This document shows positions 15,545 to 22,484 of a stretch of 64,000 bases of DNA, one piece after another. A model generated the notes under the pieces. That model saw nothing but the letters and a program-made list of their open reading frames with translations, was not told where the DNA came from and made no database searches. The position numbers and the translations under genes were made by a program. Each line of letters opens with the position of its first letter. Within the stretch, counting starts at the first letter, position 1. Origin of the DNA: Terriglobia bacterium (GTDB lineage Bacteria; Acidobacteriota; Terriglobia; Acidiferrales; UBA7541); NCBI GenBank assembly GCA_020072785.1, contig JAIQGG010000002.1, positions 1,364,001 through 1,428,000 on the forward strand. Direction: 5' to 3'.

Positions 15545-15865
15545 ATGGCGAGTCATCCCAACTACGTGAAGAAGCAGGTGGCCGTGGACACGGTGAGCTG
15601 GACGCCGGTGGTGGCGCCGATCGATTGCCAGGGCGTGGGAATCAAGAACAGCGTGGCCGTGGACCTGAAGATCCGGACCGATGCGGCCGATCCGGCGACA
15701 CAGGACACGATCCCCGCGGGCAATCAGGAAGGCGTGATGGTGGCGCGGTCGCAGGGAAGCGTGCAGTTTGATGCGGGGCCGCAGAGGTTCCGCGCGGGCG
15801 AGACGATCTGCTACCTGCAGGCGGGCAGCGGGACCGGGCCGGCGCTGGCGACATTTGTGCGATGA
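15545..15865 (+). CDS. phage structural-region protein, unknown
   Basis: This 106-residue beta-rich protein (AVDTVSWTPVVAPIDCQGVGIKN, DLKIRTDAADPATQDTIPAGNQEG, GETICYLQAGSGTGPALATFVR) resembles small virion decoration or head-fibre proteins in composition only. It is followed after 7 bases by the next gene, on one transcript. Confidence 0.6.
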   Translation: MASHPNYVKKQVAVDTVSWTPVVAPIDCQGVGIKNSVAVDLKIRTDAADPATQDTIPAGNQEGVMVARSQGSVQFDAGPQRFRAGETICYLQAGSGTGPALATFVR

Positions 15866-15872
15866 GGTGGAA

Positions 15873-16307
15873 ATGCGCGTAAAGATCATTGGCGAAAACG
15901 ATTGCGCGAAGGCGGCGCGAGGGCTTCTGCGGCAGGCGGGCTTTGCGGTGACGGAATTTCTGCCGGGCGAGGCGGTCCTGCAGGGGCCGCTGGCCGGCTA
16001 CGTGATCACCATCGAAGAGATTGCGGGGACGGAGCGGATCCACATCGATTCGGTAGATTGCCCGTTCGAGGCGGCCCTCTTGAAGCACATCACGCAGCTC
16101 TCGAAGCTGCCGGTCGTGGTGGACCGGCCGGGCGGCGTGGTGCACGGCGACCGGGAGATTGTCCTACTCGTGCCGGCGAGCGCGGAACAGCAGCAGGCCG
16201 TGGAATTCGGCGTGCTGCGGGGATTGCTCGAGCTGGGCGGCCGGCAGAAGGCGGCGGAAAAAGCGCTGCCGCCGCGAGCGCCCTGGTACAAGCGGTTGCG
16301 CCCATGA
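15873..16307 (+). CDS. phage-region protein, unknown alpha/beta
   Basis: This protein has 144 residues from the ATG at 15,873 (AGGTGG upstream). It begins MRVKIIGENDCAKAARGLLRQAG, an alpha/beta start, followed by GYVITIEEIAGTERIHIDSVDCPFE and a helical C-terminal part (about 105-135) ending in PRAPWYKRLRP. No family was recognised. Its stop overlaps the ATG of the next gene (ATGA), so the two are translationally coupled. Confidence 0.6.
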   Translation: MRVKIIGENDCAKAARGLLRQAGFAVTEFLPGEAVLQGPLAGYVITIEEIAGTERIHIDSVDCPFEAALLKHITQLSKLPVVVDRPGGVVHGDREIVLLVPASAEQQQAVEFGVLRGLLELGGRQKAAEKALPPRAPWYKRLRP

Positions 16308-17899
16308 AGCGGCGAATGCACAGGGCGTGGCTCCTGGCCGTGCTGGGCGTAATGGTTAGGCTTTGTGTACTGCCAGCGGCGCAGGGTGGGCCTGCACCGA
16401 AGCGCGCGCTTCGATCCGAGGTGGCTGAGGTGGCGCTGCGCGCGCGGGATGCGGAAGGAAGCGAGCTGGCGTTGCGCGTGCCGGCAGGCATTCTGCTGGC
16501 CCAACTGCAGCAGCAGGGCAGCAGCGCCAACACCAATCTGAACCAGATCGGCGGCGCGAGCGTGTCGCCAGGCCTGTACGACAGCGCGAACACGGCGCTG
16601 AAGGTGAGCTGCGTCGTGGGCTGCTCGGCAACGGGGTCGTTTGCGGACAATAGCGCCTTCACGACCGGTGCGACGGGCGTCACCAACATTTCCGGTCTGT
16701 TCAACGACGCCGCGGCGAACCTGACCAGCGGCAATGCCGGCGCCATTCGCGCCACAACAGACCGGATGCTTTATGTGAACATCGGCAAGATCGCCGGAAG
16801 CGTGCCGGGACTGACGGGCAGCAGCCTGAATGTGAATTGCACGGGCGGCTGTTCCGGGAGCGCGGGATTTACGGATAACACGGGGTTCACCGCGGGAACG
16901 AGCGCGGAATCGAACATCGGCGGGGTGTTCAACGATGCGCTGGCGGCGGTGACCAGCGGGAACGCAGCGGCAGCGCGCATCACCAGCAGCCGCGCGATGC
17001 ATGTGAACCTGCGCAACGCTTCCGGGACGGAGATCGGCACGGCGTTCAACCCCCTACGCACGGACCCAACAGGGACGACCACGCAGCCGGTCTCCGGCAC
17101 GGTGACGGCGAACGCGGGGACGGGAACGTTCGGGGTCAGCGGCACGGTGACGGGAAACCAGGGCACCGCGGGGGCGCTGGCCGGAGCGTGGCCGGTGAAG
17201 GTGACGGACGGCACGAACTCCATGCCTACCGGCGATGCTTCCGCGCGGTCCATTCATGTGACCGCCGACGGTCTGCCCGCGCTCCCCACCGGCGGAAACA
17301 CCATCGGCGCGGTGAATCTGGCGCAGTACACGCCAGCGGCGGGGCGGTTGCCGGTGGACGGCTCGGGCGTGACGCAGCCGGTCTCCGGAACGGTTACGGC
17401 GAATCAGGGGGGGACGTGGACGGTGCAGCCGGGCAATACGGCGAACACCACGCCTTGGCTGACGACGGATTCGGCGGACGGCAACACCGGATCGGCGGTT
17501 CCGGCGAAGGCCGCATATCTCGGCGGCAATGCGAGCGGCAACCTCACGGGCGTCACGGTTTGCGACCACTGGACGCCGATCAGCCTGACGGCGAACACGC
17601 AGATCATCACCGGCGCGGCAAGCAAGCAGACCTACGTCTGCTCGATCAACCTGGTGGCGGGCGCGGCGACGAACGTGGCGGTGGTCGAGGGAACGGGCAC
17701 GACGTGCGCCACGGGCATCGCGGGCATGGCGGGTGGAACCACGGCGGCCACTGGCTGGAACTTCGCGGCGAACGGCGGCCTTACTCAGGGAAACGGCGTC
17801 GGGGCCATCATGCGCACGGCCACGGCGGCGGACAACGTGTGCATTCTCGTTTCAGCGGCGAATCAGGTATCGGGGACGATCTCGTGGACACAGTTCTAA
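16304..17899 (+). CDS. exported repeat protein in the phage region
   Basis: This 531-residue protein begins with a basic stretch and a hydrophobic helix (AWLLAVLGVMVRLCVLPAAQG), a likely Sec signal. Two copies of a roughly 90-residue unit follow. Each has a cysteine pair (VSCVVGCS or VNCTGGCS), a TGATG/AGTSAE loop, FNDA and TSGNAxAxR motifs. Further on are repeated QPVSGTVTANxG segments of the kind seen in phage fibre proteins. It is probably a virion or surface fibre. An export signal is unusual for a tailed-phage virion part. Its end overlaps the next gene by 16 bases. Confidence 0.65.
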   Translation: MKRRMHRAWLLAVLGVMVRLCVLPAAQGGPAPKRALRSEVAEVALRARDAEGSELALRVPAGILLAQLQQQGSSANTNLNQIGGASVSPGLYDSANTALKVSCVVGCSATGSFADNSAFTTGATGVTNISGLFNDAAANLTSGNAGAIRATTDRMLYVNIGKIAGSVPGLTGSSLNVNCTGGCSGSAGFTDNTGFTAGTSAESNIGGVFNDALAAVTSGNAAAARITSSRAMHVNLRNASGTEIGTAFNPLRTDPTGTTTQPVSGTVTANAGTGTFGVSGTVTGNQGTAGALAGAWPVKVTDGTNSMPTGDASARSIHVTADGLPALPTGGNTIGAVNLAQYTPAAGRLPVDGSGVTQPVSGTVTANQGGTWTVQPGNTANTTPWLTTDSADGNTGSAVPAKAAYLGGNASGNLTGVTVCDHWTPISLTANTQIITGAASKQTYVCSINLVAGAATNVAVVEGTGTTCATGIAGMAGGTTAATGWNFAANGGLTQGNGVGAIMRTATAADNVCILVSAANQVSGTISWTQF

Positions 17900-18648
17900 G
17901 GCGCTGGCCGCTTTGGGCCTTGGTTGTCTTTTTGTTTATGGCCCCTTCCGCGTGGAGCGCTCCCGCTTTCGTGCAGTACGCCAGCGCCGGAAACGGCGGG
18001 TCGGGCAACGCCAGTACTGCATTCACAGCCGCAAATATCACGGCGAATGACTTGCTTGTGGTGCATTGCTTGTGGGCAAGGACGACGCAGACTCTGAATT
18101 CCGTAACGGATACGGCAGGAAACACCTACACCCTTCTAACGAATACATCCGTGACGGATGGCACGGTATTGCGCACGGAATCGGCCTATACGGTGGTCAC
18201 GGCGGGCGGTGGCACAAAACCGACGGTCACCTGCAACCGCAGTTCTACTTCGGGCGCGGCCTGGATTCAAATTGCCGAGTATAGCGGAACGGCCACCTCG
18301 GGCGTCCTCGATCAGTCCGCCGGCACATTTGGCGCCTCGACGACGCCTACATCGCCATCCGTGACCACGACAGCCAGCGGAGAATTGATCGTGGGCCTGT
18401 TCACGCAAGATGGCGGCGCGGGCATAACTTGGTCTGCGGGCAGCGGATATACCTTGCGCTCTCCCGCCACCGGAAGCAATGAGCGCGCCCTGGAGGACCA
18501 GGTACAAAGCACGGCGGGTTCGATTTCGGCTAACGCCACGATCTCCTCCACGCAGCCTTGGACCGCTGTAATTATCACGTTTAAAGCATCGGGCGGCGCG
18601 CCGCCCTGCGCGAATTCCATGGCCCTGATGGGCGTGGGATGCCGCTAG
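17884..18648 (+). CDS. exported beta-rich protein in the phage region
   Basis: This protein has 254 residues from a GTG at 17,884, inside the previous gene. The N-terminus WPLWALVVFLFMAPSAWS is a good signal peptide with cleavage near AWSAP. The mature part is a single beta-rich domain (SVTDTAGNTYTLL, AWIQIAEYSGTA, SGELIVGLFTQDGG, PWTAVIITFKA), similar in style to jelly-roll or lectin-like domains. The role is unknown; a fibre tip or adhesin is possible. It is translationally linked to its neighbours. Confidence 0.6.
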   Translation: MDTVLRRWPLWALVVFLFMAPSAWSAPAFVQYASAGNGGSGNASTAFTAANITANDLLVVHCLWARTTQTLNSVTDTAGNTYTLLTNTSVTDGTVLRTESAYTVVTAGGGTKPTVTCNRSSTSGAAWIQIAEYSGTATSGVLDQSAGTFGASTTPTSPSVTTTASGELIVGLFTQDGGAGITWSAGSGYTLRSPATGSNERALEDQVQSTAGSISANATISSTQPWTAVIITFKASGGAPPCANSMALMGVGCR

Positions 18649-18656
18649 GAGAAAAC

Positions 18657-19061
18657 ATGAAGAGAATCATGGCGCTCATTGGGGGATTGCTGTTCGGCGT
18701 TGTGGCGGCCTTTGCCGTTCCCGGCCAGCACACGGTTACCGCGACGCTCAATTACGACTTCACGGTGGACAATGCGTGCGGCGCGACAGTGACGACCGGC
18801 TGCGTGAAGCAGTTCAACATCTACGATCTGACGGGCGCGACACCGGTGCTGCTCTTCAGCATTGCGGCGCCGCCGGGCGCGACGGGGCCGGTAACGGGCA
18901 TCACGGGAACGAGCCCCGCGCTTACACTCAAGGCCGGGTCGAGGACTTTCGGCGCGACGGCACAGATGGCCGACGGCACGGAGTCAAACCCAAACGCGGC
19001 AACTGCTACTGCCACCGTAAAGCCCGGGGCGCCCGTGAGCTTCACTGTGTCGATTCAATAG
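18657..19061 (+). CDS. small exported Ig-like protein
   Basis: This protein has 134 residues from the ATG at 18,657 (AGGAG upstream). A signal peptide (MKRIMALIGGLLFGVVAAFA) precedes one fibronectin/Ig-like domain. C-A-T-V and GCVKQFNIYDL supply a likely disulfide, and TATLNYDFTVDN and GAPVSFTVSIQ form edge strands. Such small secreted domains accompany phage fibres in uncultured phages, but no function is known. It is the third of three consecutive genes with export signals. Confidence 0.6.
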   Translation: MKRIMALIGGLLFGVVAAFAVPGQHTVTATLNYDFTVDNACGATVTTGCVKQFNIYDLTGATPVLLFSIAAPPGATGPVTGITGTSPALTLKAGSRTFGATAQMADGTESNPNAATATATVKPGAPVSFTVSIQ

Positions 19062-19439
19062 CCCGCTCGAAGCGGGACTCAATAGCCCGCTCGAGGCGAG
19101 ACACAGTGAGACCCAGGCGGTAGCAGGGGCGATGCCGAGGGCATCGGCTTCAAGTGCGCTGCCCGAGGCAGCGACACCGAGAAAACGAATGAGCGGGGCA
19201 CACGGAAAAGCGCAGCAGGCAGCAGGCGCCGGCAAGAGCGGCAAGGCCGACGGCTGCACCGAATCAAGCGCGATGCCCAGGGCATCGACTTCATGCGCGA
19301 TGCCACCGGCATCGACACCTCTGAATGCGGCGGCCGCTGCGAGCGCGCCGCCGGCTTTAACGATGTCGCCGGAGCGCGCGAAGCGCTCCGGAAGGACGCC
19401 CATCTCCCGGACGCGCGGCTCCTCCCCGGCAAGCCGGGG
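19062..19439. repeat. cluster of short hairpins, several with 3-base loops
   Basis: Perfect small palindromes follow one another: CCCGCT-CGA-AGCGGG (19,062), GATGCC-GAG-GGCATC (19,131), CGCTGCC-CGA-GGCAGCG (19,157), CGATGCC-CAG-GGCATCG (19,271), CGATGCC-ACC-GGCATCG (19,298) and CCCCGGC-AA-GCCGGGG (19,424). The pair at 19,271 and 19,298 is spaced by 27 bases, as in the GTGACCGC family. Confidence 0.7.
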
Positions 19440-19890
19440 CAAGGCCCCGAGCAGTCGGGGCGAGGCCAGGACCGCAACCAACGGTCATGGCTCACCCTCG
19501 ATTCCTCGAGGCGAGGCTGCGTCTGACGACGCTAGCGGAACATCCGTTGTTACGGCCGCGCCCTCCGCCGCGGCCCGCACGGACCGCGAGGCGTACGCTG
19601 AGGTGGCTTTGCCCCGGAGGAATGGGGCCGAGCCGCGCGTTCCGGAAGAGCCGGCTCCAGAAGCGAGCGCCGGGGTGGCGTGGATGCAGGACGGCGCGGC
19701 GTTCGTCAACGCCATGTTCGCGCGGGTAAATCCGCTGGACGTGGGCGCGCGATTGCTGCGCAGCGAGGACGAGAAGGTGGCGCAGCGGGCGTGGGAGCGG
19801 ATGCTGGAGATGAAGTTTGGGAAAAGCGCGGTAGTGAGCGACGAGGCGCCGCAGGTGGTGCTGGATCTGCCGCGGCCGCACAGAGAGTGA
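19132..19890 (+). CDS. phage protein before TerL, repeat-built N-terminus
   Basis: The open frame gives 252 residues, but residues 1 to about 170 are low-complexity Ala/Ser/Pro/Arg sequence read from the hairpin cluster. Only the last 70 or so look like a folded protein: VAWMQDGAAFVNAMFARVNPLDVGARLL, then EDEKVAQRAWERMLEMKFGK. An internal ATG at 19,684 could be the true start (68 residues). Its place ahead of TerL suggests a small-terminase or packaging accessory role, but I see no clear HTH. Confidence 0.45.
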   Translation: MPRASASSALPEAATPRKRMSGAHGKAQQAAGAGKSGKADGCTESSAMPRASTSCAMPPASTPLNAAAAASAPPALTMSPERAKRSGRTPISRTRGSSPASRGKAPSSRGEARTATNGHGSPSIPRGEAASDDASGTSVVTAAPSAAARTDREAYAEVALPRRNGAEPRVPEEPAPEASAGVAWMQDGAAFVNAMFARVNPLDVGARLLRSEDEKVAQRAWERMLEMKFGKSAVVSDEAPQVVLDLPRPHRE

Positions 19891-20022
19891 CTCGTCACGG
19901 GTGATTCCCGAAGGGTGGCGGGCAGGCGCGGGGCGAGAAATGCGGCGCCGTGCGCGCATCTCCGCGCTCCGCGGAGAACCGGATGCAAACAGCATTTTGC
20001 AGCAGCCTGCTGGAACAGTCTC

Positions 20023-20286
20023 ATGAAAATGTGCGCGGCCTACTCTCCGCTGGGAGGTACCCGGCAGGGATGGGCGCCCTGTGCACGCCAAGCGGAGGGT
20101 CCGTCCCTGTTTTGCCGGAAGCATGGGGAGGCCATCGCCGGCGCGGTGCTGGGACTCTGCGTGAACAGGGCTGGCGAGGGCCAGCGCGTTGCCAAAGGCC
20201 GTGGGTGCTCGCGCAGCGCGACCCCGGCGGCGCCGGTCAGGCTGGAGTTGCCGCCGCCGAGCGGGGAGTGCAGCCGTGAAGAATGA
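20023..20286 (+). CDS. small Cys/His-rich (zinc-ribbon-like) protein
   Basis: This protein has 87 residues from the ATG at 20,023. CAAYSPLGGTRQGWAPCARQAEG and FCRKHGEAIAGAVLGLC give four cysteines and a histidine in a spacing that suits a zinc site (Cys4, Cys18, Cys31, His34 by this start). The C-terminal half is basic and unstructured. It is followed by the small membrane protein and TerL. The role is unknown. Confidence 0.45.
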   Translation: MKMCAAYSPLGGTRQGWAPCARQAEGPSLFCRKHGEAIAGAVLGLCVNRAGEGQRVAKGRGCSRSATPAAPVRLELPPPSGECSREE

Positions 20287-20320
20287 GGAGTGGCTGACGG
20301 CGAAAGGAAGGAGAAGCGGG

Positions 20321-20485
20321 ATGGCGAATGCGAAGACGGTGTTCATCGGGGAGATTGCGCAACTGGCGGGCGTGGCGGCGGTGGTGGCGGGACTGGTAAT
20401 GAGTCTGCATCACTGGCCGGTGGCGGCGGCGCTGCTCGGAGGGGGCACGGCGTACGTGGTGGGCAAGAAGCTGCGGGCGCAGTAG
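20321..20485 (+). CDS. small membrane protein before TerL
   Basis: This 54-residue protein has GGAG about 10 bases before the ATG. Two hydrophobic segments are GEIAQLAGVAAVVAGLVMSL and WPVAAALLGGGTAYVVG, with a basic tail KKLRAQ. The size and layout fit a small holin or lysis-accessory protein, but lysis genes lie at 43-44.7 kb, so this is uncertain. Confidence 0.5.
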   Translation: MANAKTVFIGEIAQLAGVAAVVAGLVMSLHHWPVAAALLGGGTAYVVGKKLRAQ

Positions 20486-20533
20486 AGGGCTTGCAGAGCG
20501 GGTTTGGCGGCGGTTCGGCTGGAAGAGAAAAGC

Positions 20534-20556
20534 CGCAGGGCTGGGTCCTGCGCTAC
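20534..20556. repeat. REP-like hairpin with CTAC end
   Basis: CGCAGG-GCTGGGT-CCTGCG is followed by CTAC (opposite strand GTAG head). It ends 5 bases before the TerL start codon. Confidence 0.6.
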
Positions 20557-20561
20557 AGGGA

Positions 20562-22091
20562 ATGGCCACACGACGAAGCCGGGGACGGGCGGGGGCGCTG
20601 CGGGTGAGTGCGCACTACCAGCCGTTCCCGCGGCAGCGCGAATTTCATTGTTCGCCGGCGAAGTACCGGCTCTTTGGAGGCGCGGCGGGGCCGGGGAAGA
20701 CCAAGGCGCTGCTGTGGGAAGCGATCCTGCAGGCCAACGAGACGCCGGGGTGCGACACGCTGCTGCTGCGGCGGACGTATCCGGAGCTGGAGACGTCGCT
20801 GCTGGCCTATCTCCGGCGCGACGTGCCGCGGGCGCTGTATCGCAGCTACAACGAATCGAAGCATGTGGTGACCTGGCACAACGGGTCGACCACGCGGTTC
20901 GGCTACTGCCGCAATGAACATGACGTCTATCAGTACCAGGGCGCGGAGTTTCTGTTCATCGGGATCGACGAGCTGACGCATTTTACCCTGAAGCAGTGGC
21001 AGTTTCTGACTTCGCGCAACCGCTGTCCCGTGCGGGGAAGTTATCCGTGCATGGCGGGGGCGACGAATCCGGGGAACATCGGGCACGCCTGGGTGAAGGC
21101 GCTGTGGGTGGACCACGTGCCGCCGCCGGGATTCGAGCGGGCGGAGCTGTACGACCCAGAAGAGTACGATTTCATCCGCGCGCGGCTGGACGACAACCCC
21201 ATCTACGCGAACGATGCGGCCTACCGGCGGACGCTGGAAGCGCTGCCGGAGCATCTGCGGCAGGCGTTTCTGGCGGGCGACTGGAACGTCTTTGCCGGGC
21301 AGTACTTCGACGTGTTCGATGTGGGACGGCACACGGCGCGGCCGGAGGAGCTGCGGCTGGAGCCCTGGTGGCCGCGGTGGATCTCGGTGGACTGGGGATT
21401 TCAGCATCCCAGCGCGGTGTATTGGCATTGCGCCGTTCCCGCCGCAGGAACCGACAGCGCGCGAATCGTCACCTACAGGGAATTTGTGCAGAACGGATTG
21501 TCGCCGCGGATGCTGGGGCAGGCGATTGCCGAGCGCAGCGGGCGGGAGCGGATCGGCGAGGTGTTTCTCTCGCCGGATGCGTTTGCGCACCGCACGGCGG
21601 AGACGTCCATCGCGGAGCAGTTGGGCGAGGTGCTGGCGGGCAACGGGCTGCCGCGGCCGGCGCCGGCCGACGATGACCGCGTGGGCGGGTGGCAATGGAT
21701 GTACCAGTTGCTGGAGAACGACGCGTGGGTGATCACGGAGAATTGCGCGCGATTGATCGAGTGTTTGCCGCTGCTGGTGCGCGACGACCGGCGGGTCGAA
21801 GACATCCGCAAGATGGATGGGGATGATGCGGCGGATGCGGCGCGGTACGGGCTGGTGTCGGGAGCGCGGCTGGCGGGGTTGACGATAGGCGATAGGGACG
21901 GACGGGCACGGCGTGCCGTGCCCCTACAGGCGGATGCGGGGCCGCATTTTGTGACGGGCATGCCGCTGGGGGAGCAGATTGCGCGGCAGGTGACGGCAAC
22001 GGACCAGACGTCGCGGGCGATCCATTTTCAGCGGCTGGAGAGCGAGGCGCGCAAGGCGTTCCGCCCGGCGAAGTTTCCCCGGCGGTGGTAG
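20562..22091 (+). CDS. terL: terminase large subunit
   Basis: This 509-residue DNA-packaging motor has an ATPase with Walker A GGAAGPGKT (39-47) and Walker B FLFIGIDE (131-138). The C-terminal RNase-H-like nuclease has Asp278 (SVDWGF) and a late acidic cluster DGDDAADA (420-427). It pumps phage DNA into proheads and cuts concatemers. An in-frame REP-like hairpin (21,904-21,927) encodes about residues 446-455 after the nuclease core. A start at GTG 20,604 is possible, since homology begins near SAHYQPF. The TAG stop is part of the GTAG head of a REPIN. Confidence 0.92.
   Translation: MATRRSRGRAGALRVSAHYQPFPRQREFHCSPAKYRLFGGAAGPGKTKALLWEAILQANETPGCDTLLLRRTYPELETSLLAYLRRDVPRALYRSYNESKHVVTWHNGSTTRFGYCRNEHDVYQYQGAEFLFIGIDELTHFTLKQWQFLTSRNRCPVRGSYPCMAGATNPGNIGHAWVKALWVDHVPPPGFERAELYDPEEYDFIRARLDDNPIYANDAAYRRTLEALPEHLRQAFLAGDWNVFAGQYFDVFDVGRHTARPEELRLEPWWPRWISVDWGFQHPSAVYWHCAVPAAGTDSARIVTYREFVQNGLSPRMLGQAIAERSGRERIGEVFLSPDAFAHRTAETSIAEQLGEVLAGNGLPRPAPADDDRVGGWQWMYQLLENDAWVITENCARLIECLPLLVRDDRRVEDIRKMDGDDAADAARYGLVSGARLAGLTIGDRDGRARRAVPLQADAGPHFVTGMPLGEQIARQVTATDQTSRAIHFQRLESEARKAFRPAKFPRRW
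21904..21927. repeat. REP-like hairpin inside terL
   Basis: GGGCACGGC followed by GTGCCGTGCCC and CTAC makes a near-perfect hairpin, read in frame as part of GRARRAVPLQ in TerL. Confidence 0.65.
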
Positions 22092-22163
22092 CACAGCCTT
22101 CCGGCTGTGTTTCGCTCTGGCATTTGCCAGGCAGCACCACGCACAGGCTCAAGCCTGTGCTAC
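22088..22163. repeat. REPIN-like pair of inverted REP elements
   Basis: GTAG + CACAGCC-TTCC-GGCTGTG (22,088-22,109) and CACAGGC-TCAA-GCCTGTG + CTAC (22,142-22,163) point outward in opposite orientation, 32 bases apart. This is the textbook layout of a REPIN. It supplies the terL stop codon. Confidence 0.75.
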
Positions 22164-22172
22164 CAGGACTCC

Positions 22173-22484
22173 ATGATCAACTGGCTCAAACAAATCGTTC
22201 GGTCGAGGTATGTTCGCGCGCTGGAAGAGGACGTGGAGCGGCTGCGGGCGGAGAACCGGGCGCTGGTGAATTCGCTGCTGGGGACGGCGGGGTTTCCGCC
22301 GGTGGAGTTTCCGGAGGCGCCGAAGCCGCAGGCGTTGCCGCGGCTGCGCAAGCGCTCGTGGCCCCAGCTCCAGGCGTGGCGCGAGACCGAAGCGCGCCGT
22401 TCGCGTCCTGATCCCTTCGGGACGGCGGGCGATGCGGCGGTGAGCGCGGAGGAGAGGATCTATGGACCCGTTCCACACAGTTGA
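22173..22484 (+). CDS. small phage protein between TerL and portal
   Basis: This protein has 103 residues from the ATG at 22,173. The N-terminal helix (MINWLKQIVRSRYVRALEEDVERLRAENRALVNSLL, about 1-36) is a coiled coil. The rest is proline-rich with a basic patch LPRLRKRSWPQLQAWRETEARR. It overlaps the portal start by 23 bases. Small coiled-coil proteins in this position are common in podovirus packaging modules. The function is unknown. Confidence 0.6.
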   Translation: MINWLKQIVRSRYVRALEEDVERLRAENRALVNSLLGTAGFPPVEFPEAPKPQALPRLRKRSWPQLQAWRETEARRSRPDPFGTAGDAAVSAEERIYGPVPHS

